The position numbers and the translations under genes were made by a program. This document shows, in pieces, positions 19,053 to 27,486 of a stretch of DNA of 61,946 nt. Source of the stretch: DAITAZ01 sp036824045. Lineage in GTDB: Bacteria > Pseudomonadota > Gammaproteobacteria > Burkholderiales > Rhodocyclaceae. Position 1 is the first letter of the stretch. Each line of letters begins with the position of its first letter. The stretch lies in assembly GCA_036824045.1 (NCBI GenBank), contig DAITAZ010000022.1, positions 1 to 61,946 of the forward strand, given 5' to 3'. The notes under the pieces were generated by a model. It searched no databases and was not told the DNA's origin. It saw nothing but the letters and a program-made list of their open reading frames with translations.

Positions 19053-19589
19053 ATGGCCGAGAACGTCACCATCGCTCGCCCCTACGCCGAAGCCGCCTAC
19101 CAGCTGGCAAAGGGGGGCAATGCGCTGGGGCCCTGGGCTGATGCACTGGACCGGATGGCTGTTGTTGTGCAAGACCCTCAGATGACGGAGTGCATCGCCA
19201 GTCCGAATCTGTCGTCTTCTCAACTGGGCCAGCTGTTCCTCGACGTCGTTGGGACTGGCGTTTCGGACGAGCAAAGAAATTTCGTCCAGGTGCTGGTCGA
19301 GAACGACCGTTTGAGCGTGCTACCCGAGATCCGTGACCTGTTCGTTTCGCTCAAGAACGAACACGAAGGTGTCAAGGAGGCGCAAGTCTCCTCCGCGTTC
19401 CCGCTGGACGATGCCACCCTGCAGACGCTCGTGGCAGATCTGGAGCAGAAGTTCGGCTGCAAGATCGATGCGACCGTCAGTGTCGAGCCGGAGTTGCTCG
19501 GGGGGGTGCGCGTCACGGTTGGCGACAAAGTGATTGACGCCTCGGTTCGCGGCAAGCTCGCCGCCATGGCCACCGCGCTAAAGAATTAG
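19053..19589 (+). CDS. atpH: F0F1 ATP synthase subunit delta
   Basis: Links the peripheral stalk to the F1 head. The 178-residue product begins MAENVTIARPYAEAAYQLAK and contains the family signature near the C-terminus (VSVEPELLGGVRVTVGDKVIDASVRGKL). Length and position between atpF and atpA are standard. Confidence 0.96.
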   Translation: MAENVTIARPYAEAAYQLAKGGNALGPWADALDRMAVVVQDPQMTECIASPNLSSSQLGQLFLDVVGTGVSDEQRNFVQVLVENDRLSVLPEIRDLFVSLKNEHEGVKEAQVSSAFPLDDATLQTLVADLEQKFGCKIDATVSVEPELLGGVRVTVGDKVIDASVRGKLAAMATALKN

Positions 19590-19599
19590 GAGTTTTCTG

Positions 19600-21138
19600 A
19601 TGAATCTTAACCCCTCTGAAATCAGTGACCTGATCAAGAGCCGGATCGAGAACCTGCAGCTGGCCGCGCAGGCACGTACCGAGGGCACGGTGGTTTCCGT
19701 GACGGACGGTATCTGCCGCATTCACGGTCTTGCAGATGTCCAGCAGGGCGAAATGCTGGAGTTCCCCGGCAATACCTTCGGGCTGGCGCTCAATCTGGAG
19801 CGCGATTCCGTCGGTGCTGTGGTGATGGGCGAGTACGAGCACATCACTGAAGGCAATCCGGTGAAGTGTACCGGGCGAATCCTTGAGGTCCCGGTCGGCC
19901 CCGAACTGATCGGTCGTGTGGTCAATGCATTGGGCCAACCGATTGACGGCCAAGGCCCGATTCCCGCGAAGATGACCGACAAGATTGAAAAGGTCGCTCC
20001 GGGCGTGATTTGGCGCCGGTCCGTTTCACAGCCGGTGCAGACTGGTTTGAAGTCGATCGACTCCATGGTTCCGATTGGTCGTGGTCAGCGCGAGTTGATC
20101 ATTGGTGACCGTCAGACCGGGAAGACGGCCGTTGCGGTTGATGCCATCATCAACCAAAAAGGCCAGGACATGATCTGTATTTATGTGGCGGTGGGCCAAA
20201 AGGCCTCGACGATCGCCAACGTGGTGCGCAAGCTGGAAGAGTACGGCGCGATGAAGTACACCATCGTGGTGGCCGCGTCCGCTTCCGAATCCGCCGCGAT
20301 GCAGTTCATTGCACCTTACGCTGGCTGCACGATGGGCGAGTATTTCCGCGATCGCGGTCAGGACGCTCTGGTGGTGTATGACGATTTGACCAAGCAGGCT
20401 TGGGCTTACCGGCAGATCTCCCTGCTGTTGCGTCGTCCCCCGGGTCGCGAAGCCTACCCTGGCGACGTGTTCTACCTGCACTCCCGCCTGCTCGAGCGTG
20501 CCGCTCGGGTGAATGAGGAGTACGTCGAGCGCTACACCAACGGTGAAGTGAAAGGCAAGACGGGTTCCCTGACCGCCCTGCCGGTGATCGAGACGCAGGC
20601 TGGTGACGTGTCCGCTTTCGTGCCGACCAACGTCATTTCCATTACCGACGGTCAGATCTTCCTGGAAACGGACTTGTTCAACGCTGGTATCCGCCCTGCG
20701 ATCAACGCCGGTATTTCGGTGTCGCGAGTCGGTGGTGCTGCTCAGACTAAAGTTATCAAGAAGCTCGGTGGCGGTGTCCGTCTAGCTCTGGCCCAATATC
20801 GCGAGCTCGCGGCGTTTGCGCAGTTCGCATCGGACCTTGACGAAGCGACCCGGAAGCAGCTCGAGCGGGGTCGTTTGGTCACTGAGTTGATGAAGCAGCC
20901 CCAATATGCGCCCATGCGTGTGTCGGAAATGGCTGTGACGCTGCTCGCTGTGAATAAGGGTTTCTTCGACGATGTGGAAGTCAAGCGGGCGCTGGCCTGT
21001 GAGGCTGCCTTGCACCAGTTCATGTCCAGCAAGCACGCTGCACTGATGGACAAGGTGGAGTCGTCCAAGGATCTGGATGCTGACGGCGAGAAGGCCATGA
21101 CTGCCGCCATCGAAGAGTTCAAGAAGAGCTGGGCTTAA
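19600..21138 (+). CDS. atpA: F0F1 ATP synthase subunit alpha
   Basis: Non-catalytic nucleotide-binding subunit of F1, 512 residues. It starts MNLNPSEISDLIKSRIENL after a good AGGAG. The P-loop GDRQTGKTAV (from about 169), the YDDLTKQAWAYRQISLLLRRPPGREA block and PAINAGISVSRVGGAAQ are all intact. Confidence 0.98.
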   Translation: MNLNPSEISDLIKSRIENLQLAAQARTEGTVVSVTDGICRIHGLADVQQGEMLEFPGNTFGLALNLERDSVGAVVMGEYEHITEGNPVKCTGRILEVPVGPELIGRVVNALGQPIDGQGPIPAKMTDKIEKVAPGVIWRRSVSQPVQTGLKSIDSMVPIGRGQRELIIGDRQTGKTAVAVDAIINQKGQDMICIYVAVGQKASTIANVVRKLEEYGAMKYTIVVAASASESAAMQFIAPYAGCTMGEYFRDRGQDALVVYDDLTKQAWAYRQISLLLRRPPGREAYPGDVFYLHSRLLERAARVNEEYVERYTNGEVKGKTGSLTALPVIETQAGDVSAFVPTNVISITDGQIFLETDLFNAGIRPAINAGISVSRVGGAAQTKVIKKLGGGVRLALAQYRELAAFAQFASDLDEATRKQLERGRLVTELMKQPQYAPMRVSEMAVTLLAVNKGFFDDVEVKRALACEAALHQFMSSKHAALMDKVESSKDLDADGEKAMTAAIEEFKKSWA

Positions 21139-21156
21139 GCGGCGACGGAGACGGAT

Positions 21157-22026
21157 ATGGCTAGCGGTAAAGAGATCCGTAACAAGATCAAGAGTGTCCA
21201 GAACACGAAGAAGATCACCAAGGCCATGGAGATGGTCGCGGCTTCCAAGATGCGCAAAGCGCAGGAGCGGATGCGTGCGGCTCGACCCTATGCCGACAAG
21301 ATCCGCCGTCTCGCCGCCAACTTGTCCCAGGCCAACATCACGGACTACAAGCACCCGTTTTTGGAGAAGGCAGAAGGCGCCAAGCGCGTGGGGGTGATCG
21401 TCGTGACGACCGACAAGGGTCTGTGCGGCGGTCTCAACACCAACGTGCTGCGCCAGGTCACCAACTCGATGCGGGAGTGGGAAGGCGCTGGTGCCCAGGA
21501 AATCCGTGTTTGCTGTATTGGCAACAAGGGGCTGGGGTTCATGCAGCGCTTGGGGGCAAAAGTTGCGTCCCAGGTCACGCAGCTCGGCGACACGCCGCAC
21601 TTGGACAAGCTGATCGGACCAGTGAAGGTCGTATTGGATGCGTTCCAGGCAGGCGAACTCGATGTCGTTTATCTGGCTTACACCCGCTTCATCAATACGA
21701 TGAAGCAGGAGCCGGTGGTGGAGCAGTTGCTCCCGCTGACCGGCGAGCGCCTGGGTGCCCCAGAGGGCACGTGGGATTATCTCTATGAGCCCGATGCTCA
21801 GGTCGTGATTGACGACTTGCTTGTTCGGTACGTGGAGGCGCTCGTGTATCAAGGTGTAGCGGAGAATATGGCTTCCGAGCAGAGCGCGCGCATGGTGGCG
21901 ATGAAGGCGGCGTCCGATAATGCCGGGAACGTGATTGGCGAACTGCAACTGGTCTATAACAAGACCCGGCAGGCGGCGATCACGAAGGAGCTCTCCGAGA
22001 TTGTCGGCGGCGCGGCGGCGGTGTAA
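21157..22026 (+). CDS. atpG: F0F1 ATP synthase subunit gamma
   Basis: Central rotating shaft of F1, 289 residues. The N-terminal coiled coil contains KEIRNKIKSVQNTKKITKAMEMVAASKMRKAQ. The C-terminal partner helix has ASEQSARMVAMKAASDNAGNVI and LVYNKTRQAAITKELSEIVGGAAAV, the conserved family ending. Confidence 0.98.
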   Translation: MASGKEIRNKIKSVQNTKKITKAMEMVAASKMRKAQERMRAARPYADKIRRLAANLSQANITDYKHPFLEKAEGAKRVGVIVVTTDKGLCGGLNTNVLRQVTNSMREWEGAGAQEIRVCCIGNKGLGFMQRLGAKVASQVTQLGDTPHLDKLIGPVKVVLDAFQAGELDVVYLAYTRFINTMKQEPVVEQLLPLTGERLGAPEGTWDYLYEPDAQVVIDDLLVRYVEALVYQGVAENMASEQSARMVAMKAASDNAGNVIGELQLVYNKTRQAAITKELSEIVGGAAAV

Positions 22027-22055
22027 CGGTTTATCAGAGTTTTGAGGAAATGACG

Positions 22056-23459
22056 ATGAGTCAAGGAACTATCGTTCAGTGCATCGGCGCCGTGGTGGAC
22101 ATCCAGTTCCCCCGGGAGCAGATGCCGAAGGTGTACGACGCGCTCGTGCTCGACGAGGCAGCCGGCAGCCACACCGCCGAAGATGGCCTGACGTTCGAAG
22201 TGCAGCAGCAGTTGGGTGACGGCGTGGTGCGTACCATTGCGCTGGGGTCTTCCGACGGTCTGCGTCGGGGGATGAAGGTGCGAGGTACCGGTGTGGGCAT
22301 TTCTGTACCGGTTGGCCACGCAACACTGGGTCGAATCATGGACGTGCTCGGGCGGCCTATTGATGAGGCGGGTCCGATCGGCACCGACGAGCGTCGGGCG
22401 ATTCACCAGAAGGCCCCCAAGTTCGATGAGCTGTCTCCGTCTGTGGAGTTGCTCGAAACCGGCATCAAGGTGATCGACTTGATCTGTCCGTTCGCCAAGG
22501 GCGGTAAGGTGGGTCTGTTCGGTGGCGCCGGCGTGGGCAAAACCGTGAACATGATGGAGCTCATCAACAACATCGCGAAGCAGCATAGCGGTTTGTCGGT
22601 GTTTGCCGGCGTGGGTGAGCGTACCCGTGAAGGGAACGACTTCTACCACGAGATGAAGGACTCCAACGTTCTGGACAAGGTCGCGATGGTGTTCGGTCAG
22701 ATGAACGAACCCCCGGGGAACCGTCTGCGCGTGGCGCTGACGGGCCTGACCATGGCCGAGCGTTTCCGCGACGAAGGCCGGGACATCCTGTTCTTCGTGG
22801 ATAACATCTATCGTTACACCCTGGCCGGTACCGAAGTGTCTGCGCTGCTGGGTCGTATGCCTTCCGCGGTGGGCTACCAGCCGACGCTGGCGGAAGAAAT
22901 GGGGCGCCTGCAGGAGCGGATCACTTCCACCAAGGGTGGCTCAATTACCTCGATCCAAGCAGTGTATGTGCCTGCGGATGACTTGACTGACCCGTCGCCC
23001 GCGACCACCTTCCTTCACTTGGATTCGACAGTCGTGTTGTCCCGGGACATCGCTGCGCTTGGTATCTATCCTGCGGTTGATCCGCTGGATTCCACTTCCC
23101 GCCAGTTGGATCCGCTGGTTGTGGGTGAAGAGCACTACAGCACTGCGCGTGGCGTTCAGCAGACTCTGCAGCGTTACAAGGAACTGCGGGACATCATCGC
23201 GATTCTGGGTATGGACGAGTTGGCGCCGGAGGACAAGCTCCTCGTGGCCCGCGCTCGTAAGATCCAGCGTTTCCTGTCCCAGCCGTTCTTCGTGGCCGAG
23301 GTGTTTACCGGTTCTCCGGGCAAGTACGTGCCTCTGAAGGAAACCATCAAAGGCTTCAAGATGATTGTTTCCGGCGAGTGCGATCATCTGCCCGAACAGG
23401 CCTTCTACATGGTCGGCGGCATCGAGGAAGCCTTCGAGAAGGCTAAGACCCTGCAGTAA
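22056..23459 (+). CDS. atpD: F0F1 ATP synthase subunit beta
   Basis: Catalytic subunit of F1, 467 residues from ATG 22056 (MSQGTIVQCIGAVVDIQFPR). That start sits 7 bases after GAGGA; the ATG at 22050 is too close to it. The P-loop GGAGVGKTVNMMELI (about 156-170), the catalytic GERTREGNDFYHEM and the Walker B region ILFFVDNIYRYTLAG are intact. Confidence 0.98.
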   Translation: MSQGTIVQCIGAVVDIQFPREQMPKVYDALVLDEAAGSHTAEDGLTFEVQQQLGDGVVRTIALGSSDGLRRGMKVRGTGVGISVPVGHATLGRIMDVLGRPIDEAGPIGTDERRAIHQKAPKFDELSPSVELLETGIKVIDLICPFAKGGKVGLFGGAGVGKTVNMMELINNIAKQHSGLSVFAGVGERTREGNDFYHEMKDSNVLDKVAMVFGQMNEPPGNRLRVALTGLTMAERFRDEGRDILFFVDNIYRYTLAGTEVSALLGRMPSAVGYQPTLAEEMGRLQERITSTKGGSITSIQAVYVPADDLTDPSPATTFLHLDSTVVLSRDIAALGIYPAVDPLDSTSRQLDPLVVGEEHYSTARGVQQTLQRYKELRDIIAILGMDELAPEDKLLVARARKIQRFLSQPFFVAEVFTGSPGKYVPLKETIKGFKMIVSGECDHLPEQAFYMVGGIEEAFEKAKTLQ

Positions 23460-23471
23460 GAGGGTAACCGG

Positions 23472-23493
23472 CGCCCCTCCTTCGGGAGGGGCG
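23472..23493 (+). promoter_or_regulatory. UUCG-capped hairpin between atpD and atpC
   Basis: A perfect 9-bp G+C-rich stem, CGCCCCTCC / GGAGGGGCG, closed by a TTCG loop, lies in the 51-bp gap between atpD and atpC. UUCG caps make unusually stable RNA hairpins. No T-run follows, so I read it as an mRNA stability or attenuation element between the beta and epsilon genes rather than a full terminator. Confidence 0.6.
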
Positions 23494-23510
23494 ACACTAG
23501 AGAGGCTGAT

Positions 23511-23930
23511 ATGGCGATGACAGTGCATGTGGATGTGGTGAGCGCGGAAGAGCTCATCTATTCCGGCCTTGCCGAGTTTGTGGTGCTCCCAGGAGCCGCC
23601 GGCGAACTTGGTGTGATGCCGGGTCATACGCCGTTGATGACCAGGATTCGTCCGGGCGCGGTGCGCCTCAAGGTTCCCAACCAGGCCGAGGAGGAGTTGA
23701 TCTTCGTAGCCGGGGGGCTATTGGAGGTGCAGCCGAACTTGGTGACGGTTCTGGCAGATACGGCGATCCGCGGCCATGATCTGGATGAGGCGAAGGCCGA
23801 GGAAGCGAAGCGCAAGGCGGAGGAAGCCATGCAGAATCGTTCGTCGGAGTTTGATTACGCCCGCGCCCAAGCCGAGTTGGCGGAGGCAATCGCTCAACTG
23901 GCTGCGATCAAGAAGTTGCGCAAGCGTTAA
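23511..23930 (+). CDS. atpC: F0F1 ATP synthase subunit epsilon
   Basis: Small F1 subunit that couples rotation and can inhibit ATP hydrolysis, 139 residues. The N-terminal beta sandwich has VDVVSAEELIYSG and GELGVMPGHTPLMTRIRPGAVR. The C-terminal helices are Ala/Glu-rich and end AAIKKLRKR. A GAGAGG ribosome-binding site lies five bases before ATG 23511. It is the last gene of the operon, followed by a strong terminator. Confidence 0.96.
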   Translation: MAMTVHVDVVSAEELIYSGLAEFVVLPGAAGELGVMPGHTPLMTRIRPGAVRLKVPNQAEEELIFVAGGLLEVQPNLVTVLADTAIRGHDLDEAKAEEAKRKAEEAMQNRSSEFDYARAQAELAEAIAQLAAIKKLRKR

Positions 23931-23948
23931 GCGAGCTTCAAGGCTTCA

Positions 23949-23991
23949 CCGCAATAAAAAAGGCAGCTGCAAGCTGCCTTTTTTATTGCGG
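23949..23991. terminator. Rho-independent terminator of the atp operon
   Basis: A perfect 20-bp inverted repeat with a 3-base loop contains AAAAAAGGCAGCT on one arm and AGCTGCCTTTTTT on the other. The T-run follows the G+C core on both strands, so it can terminate transcription from either side. It lies 18 bp after the atpC stop. Confidence 0.93.
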
Positions 23992-24082
23992 TTGTTCCAT
24001 AGTGAAGAGGTCGAGGCTTTATTGCCTTGGAAAGTTAGCTTCAATGGATTCAGAGCGCATATGAAGCCACTGGGATGACAGC

Positions 24083-24755
24083 TTGACCTATTCCCGATCT
24101 GTTGTGGAAGAGATTGGAGTTGGCGAACTGATGTGCGCAAAAGCCCGGCGTTGTTACGGAACTCAAGGCAGCTCGACAGTGCTGGTGTGGTTGCGCAATT
24201 GCAGCCACGGACGCCGCAACGCTGCGCTACGCGATGATCAGGATCGGCTTATTGCGCGCCATGCCCGGTTGCGCGATCCCCGGATCGGAGTGCAGAGGTT
24301 GTACGACCCGTTTGCGAGCGCGATGAAGGCGAGCATATTACAAGAATACGGCATGCCATCGCTGTTTAGACCCTCTTCCAATCTGCTGAAGGAAGGCGTT
24401 GGGCATGTCGTTCCGTGTGGGCTGGAGCACGCATGGGGTGCCGACATTACCTCCCCGCCTGCCTCGGACCAGGGGAGCTTGTACCGGATTGGCACACTGA
24501 AAAGGGGTTCATCGCCAGCGCGGCCGCGCTGCTCCATGACTGCCAGCCAAAACGGCCCCGGGGTGTTTAGGCCGGCGCGTCAATGAGATGCTCGAGGAGG
24601 GGGTGTTGCGGGAACGACTTGCCGATTTCGCCCGCGCAAGCCAGATGGTGGATCAGTCGATACGCATCGACCACGCAGAAATGGCCCGGCCCAACCTGTC
24701 CGTGGGACAAAAAACGCCCGACAAGGCGTATCGAGCATCGTTAGTCTCGATCTGA
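24083..24755 (+). pseudogene. Degenerate IS3-family transposase remnant
   Basis: Decayed pieces of an IS3-type transposase, in order. From 24083, a frame reads VVEEIGVGELMCAKARR and YGTQGSSTVLVWLRN, matching the N-terminal helix-turn-helix of OrfA-type proteins (usual form YGI-G-STV--WLRK-G). The same frame later reads HAWGADITS near 24430-24450, like the first catalytic Asp block (W-TDIT). A separate frame at 24588-24755 reads MVDQSIRID, RPNLSVGQKTPDKAYRAS and stops, matching the usual integrase-core C-terminus (IYN--RPHLSL--KTPDEVHRA). Much of the core is missing and the frames are broken, so it cannot be active. I saw no clear terminal inverted repeats. It sits between the atp operon terminator and ubiJ. 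Confidence 0.6.
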
Positions 24756-24811
24756 TCATCGAAACGACACGTCGGCACCCCGTCGCGCCACCGTAGCGCG
24801 GGTCAAGTGAC

Positions 24812-25384
24812 CTAAATCTTAAACTCGAATTTGCGCAAACGCGCCTCAAGTCTGGCCATGTCGTCCCGGATCGCGTCAACGGATGCGGCGAAGCCGTTCA
24901 GCGCATCCCTTGCTACGAGCGGCCCCAAGTTCCCGGCACTTCGTTCATGCAGCATTTGCAGGCTACGTTCGAACAAGGCGCGAGGCACCACCACGAACCG
25001 TTCGACCCCTGTGGCTGCGCGTTGCGCGGCGATATTGCCAACGAAGCGGGAAAGGTCTTCGGCAGGGTCAGGCGACAACTCCCGCATGACCGACGAAATT
25101 GCCTCGGCGAACTCGGCGTTTCCCCTGATCAACGCCCGCCGCGTCACGGCGGAGAAGCCCTGAGGGAGTGCGGCCAGTGCCTCAGCCGGAACTTCGATCT
25201 GCAAGTCGGGATGAGCGTGTTCGGGAGGGGCGCTGAGGAAGCCGTCAGTTCCGATCGCGAATCGAATGCTAACTCCCAATGCCTGCAACTCGGCAATTCG
25301 ACCTTGGTGCGGTCGCAGCACACTCCGCGCCCACTCATCCCGACTCAGCAGATGGTTGGCGACATGGACAACTGGATTGAGCAT
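24812..25384 (-). CDS. ubiJ: Ubiquinone biosynthesis accessory factor UbiJ (SCP2 domain)
   Basis: Lipid-binding accessory protein of the aerobic ubiquinone biosynthesis complex. From ATG 25384 it has 190 residues (MLNPVVHVANHLLSRDEWARSVLRPHQGR). The N-terminal half resembles the SCP2 sterol-carrier fold and the C-terminal end is a charged helix (VDAIRDDMARLEARLRKFEFKI), as in UbiJ. It lies 82 bp after ubiE on the same strand. The usual next gene ubiB is absent; an IS3 remnant follows instead. An in-frame start at 25498 would run into ubiE, so the later one is preferred. Confidence 0.85.
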   Translation of the reverse strand: MLNPVVHVANHLLSRDEWARSVLRPHQGRIAELQALGVSIRFAIGTDGFLSAPPEHAHPDLQIEVPAEALAALPQGFSAVTRRALIRGNAEFAEAISSVMRELSPDPAEDLSRFVGNIAAQRAATGVERFVVVPRALFERSLQMLHERSAGNLGPLVARDALNGFAASVDAIRDDMARLEARLRKFEFKI

Positions 25385-25466
25385 TGCAAGCCCCGTAAAC
25401 GAATTGGCCCAAAGGTGGCGACAGCCACGCATCGAGCGCGGGAAGGCGTGTCCTTTCCCGGAGCGC

Positions 25467-26207
25467 TCAGAGTTTGTAACCCCTATGGAGGGCCACAATT
25501 CCGGCGCTCAGGTTGAAATAGTCCACACGCTCCAGGCCAACTGCTTCCATCATGGACTTGAGGGTGGGCTGATCGGGATGCATCCGTATGGATTCAGCCA
25601 AGTAGCGATAGCTGTCGGCATCCCCCGCGACCTTCTTGCCCAGCCAGGGCAGGAGACGGAAGGAGTAGAAGTCGTAGGCGGGCGACAGTGGCTCCCAGAT
25701 GCGGCTGAATTCGAGCACCAGGAGTCGCCCCCCCGGGCGTAGCACCCGCCGCATCTCAGCGAGCGCAACTTCCTTGTGCGTCATGTTGCGCAAACCGAAA
25801 GCCACCGTGACACAGTCGAAAGTGTCCGAGGGGAACGGGAGCTTCTCCGCGTCGCACCTGGCCGCTGGAATCGGAGAGCCCTTGTCCAGGCACCTGTCCC
25901 GGCCATGGGCAAGCATGGCGGCGTTGATATCCGTCAGCACGACCTGCCCGCCAGGACCAACACGACGGGCAAAGGCCAGCGAGAGATCACCCGTCCCCCC
26001 CGCCACGTCCAGCACCCGGTCACCCGAACGGACGCCGGAAATTTGAATGGTGAACGCCTTCCACAAGCGGTGAAGTCCGAACGACATCAAGTCGTTCATC
26101 ACATCGTAGTTGCTGGCAACCGAGGAAAACACCCCGGCAACCCGGGTAGCCTTGTCGTCCTCGGCAACCGTTTCGAAGCCGAAATGCGTGGTTTTGTCCT
26201 GACTCAT
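25467..26207 (-). CDS. ubiE: Ubiquinone/menaquinone C-methyltransferase UbiE
   Basis: SAM-dependent C-methylation in ubiquinone (and menaquinone) synthesis. From ATG 26207 it has 246 residues (MSQDKTTHFGFETVAEDDKA). The SAM site is RVLDVAGGTGDLSLAFARR. The family blocks YDVMNDLMSFGLHRLWK, DCVTVAFGLRNMTHK and the ending NLSAGIVALHRGYKL are all present. An upstream start at 26261 would overlap the DUF971 gene and is not needed. It begins 4 bp after that gene's stop codon. Confidence 0.97.
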   Translation of the reverse strand: MSQDKTTHFGFETVAEDDKATRVAGVFSSVASNYDVMNDLMSFGLHRLWKAFTIQISGVRSGDRVLDVAGGTGDLSLAFARRVGPGGQVVLTDINAAMLAHGRDRCLDKGSPIPAARCDAEKLPFPSDTFDCVTVAFGLRNMTHKEVALAEMRRVLRPGGRLLVLEFSRIWEPLSPAYDFYSFRLLPWLGKKVAGDADSYRYLAESIRMHPDQPTLKSMMEAVGLERVDYFNLSAGIVALHRGYKL

Positions 26208-26211
26208 GAAC

Positions 26212-26631
26212 TCAATGTTTTCCGCAACCGCCGCCGGTTGAAGGGGCCGTGGTGGTGTCAATGTCGCGGCTGCCGCTGGCCGCGTCGAGGCGGGCCAGAT
26301 ACTCAGCCCACAGGGCTTCCTGTTCCGTACCCAGCCAGTAAAGGTAATCCCAGGAATAGATGCCGGAATCGTGCCCGTCGGTAAAGACCGGACGGACTGC
26401 GTAATGGCCTACCGCTTCGACCTGCTCGATCCCTACGTCCCGTTTTCCCGTCTGGAGCACCTCCTGCCCGGGACCATGACCCCTGACCTCCGCCGAGGGG
26501 GAAAACACCCGCAGAAATTCGTAGCTGAAAGAGAACATACTTCCATCGTCGAACTCCAGTTCCATCACCCTGGATTGCTGACGAAGCCGGATCTGTGTGG
26601 GCACCGGCGTATTCTGCTCCAATCCCGCCAT
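26212..26631 (-). CDS. DUF971 (gamma-butyrobetaine hydroxylase-like N-terminal domain) protein
   Basis: Small conserved protein usually found beside ubiE in betaproteobacteria. From ATG 26631, five bases after GAGGA, it has 139 residues. The domain is seen as PTQIRLRQQSRVMELEFDDGSMFSFSYEFLRVFSPSAE and SGIYSWDYLYWLG, a fold thought to bind metal or a cofactor in related proteins. The C-terminus STGGGCGKH carries a Cys and a His. Its function is not known; the neighbourhood suggests a link to ubiquinone synthesis. Confidence 0.88.
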   Translation of the reverse strand: MAGLEQNTPVPTQIRLRQQSRVMELEFDDGSMFSFSYEFLRVFSPSAEVRGHGPGQEVLQTGKRDVGIEQVEAVGHYAVRPVFTDGHDSGIYSWDYLYWLGTEQEALWAEYLARLDAASGSRDIDTTTAPSTGGGCGKH

Positions 26632-26727
26632 GGCATTCCTCTGCATCGAAACGCGAATAATACCCCGAGACGGCCGGGCCGGCCGGCCAGTTCAAGAGGA
26701 TCGTCTCGGGTGTTTCAGGCTCTTGGT

Positions 26728-26745
26728 CTGTCATCATTTTGTCAC
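26728..26745 (+). promoter_or_regulatory. Pho box upstream of phoB
   Basis: CTGTCAT (26728-26734), four bases, then TTGTCAC (26739-26745): two 7-bp direct repeats with the canonical 4-bp spacing and near-consensus sequence for PhoB binding. An A+T-rich -10-like stretch follows at about 26754-26760. It lies 45 bp before phoB and suggests positive autoregulation under phosphate limitation. Confidence 0.75.
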
Positions 26746-26790
26746 CGAGCTGCAATAAAGTGAGGCGGCAACGGAAAAGGATCTGAAGTC

Positions 26791-27486
26791 ATGCCCGCAA
26801 CCATTCTCGTCGTCGAAGACGAACCCGCCATCCAGGAACTTCTCACCGCGACCCTGCTTCGCGCCGGGCATCAGCCCGTGACCGCGGCCGATGCGGAGAC
26901 CGCGCTGCGTGTGGTGCGCGACGCCTTGCCCGACCTTGTGCTGCTCGACTGGATGCTCCCTGGAATGTCGGGTATCGAACTGGCGCGGCGCTTGCGCGGG
27001 GATGAGCGAACCCGGGCCGTGCCGATCATCATGCTCACCGCCCGGGGCGAGGAGCACGACAAGGTGTCCGGTCTGGAAGTTGGCGCCGATGATTACGTCA
27101 CCAAGCCATTCAGTCCGCGGGAGTTGATTGCCCGGATCAAGGCCGTGCTTCGCCGTCGTGCGCCAGAAGCCACGGACGATCCGGTAGAGGTGGGGGCGCT
27201 GCGGCTTGATCCCGCCACCCACCGGGTCAGCGCCGGGCAACTCGCCGTGGACCTCGGACCCACTGAGTTCCGCTTGCTGCACTATCTGATGACGCATCCC
27301 GAGCGCGTGCATTCACGGGCGCAATTGCTGGACCAGGTGTGGGGGGACCACGTGTTCGTGGAGGAGCGGACGGTGGACGTCCACATCCGGCGCTTGCGTG
27401 GAGCTTTGGAGGCCAGTGGCTGTGATCGCTACATCCAGACCGTACGCGGAAGCGGCTATCGATTTTCCCTGGTGGCGCAGGCTTGA
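26791..27486 (+). CDS. phoB: Phosphate regulon response regulator PhoB
   Basis: OmpR-family activator of phosphate-starvation genes. The 231 residues have a receiver domain with acidic pocket E9-D10, phosphoacceptor D53 (LLLDWMLPG) and K at the TKPF switch. A winged helix with RVHSRAQLLDQVWGDHVFVEERTVDVHIRRLR and the PhoB-like end RYIQTVRGSGYRFS follows. It overlaps phoR by 4 bp and is preceded by a Pho box. Confidence 0.93.
   Translation: MPATILVVEDEPAIQELLTATLLRAGHQPVTAADAETALRVVRDALPDLVLLDWMLPGMSGIELARRLRGDERTRAVPIIMLTARGEEHDKVSGLEVGADDYVTKPFSPRELIARIKAVLRRRAPEATDDPVEVGALRLDPATHRVSAGQLAVDLGPTEFRLLHYLMTHPERVHSRAQLLDQVWGDHVFVEERTVDVHIRRLRGALEASGCDRYIQTVRGSGYRFSLVAQA

Noticed and set aside
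24238..24879. Short minus-strand open frames in the IS3 remnant
   Set aside because: They are shadows; the plus-strand frames carry the transposase-like motifs.
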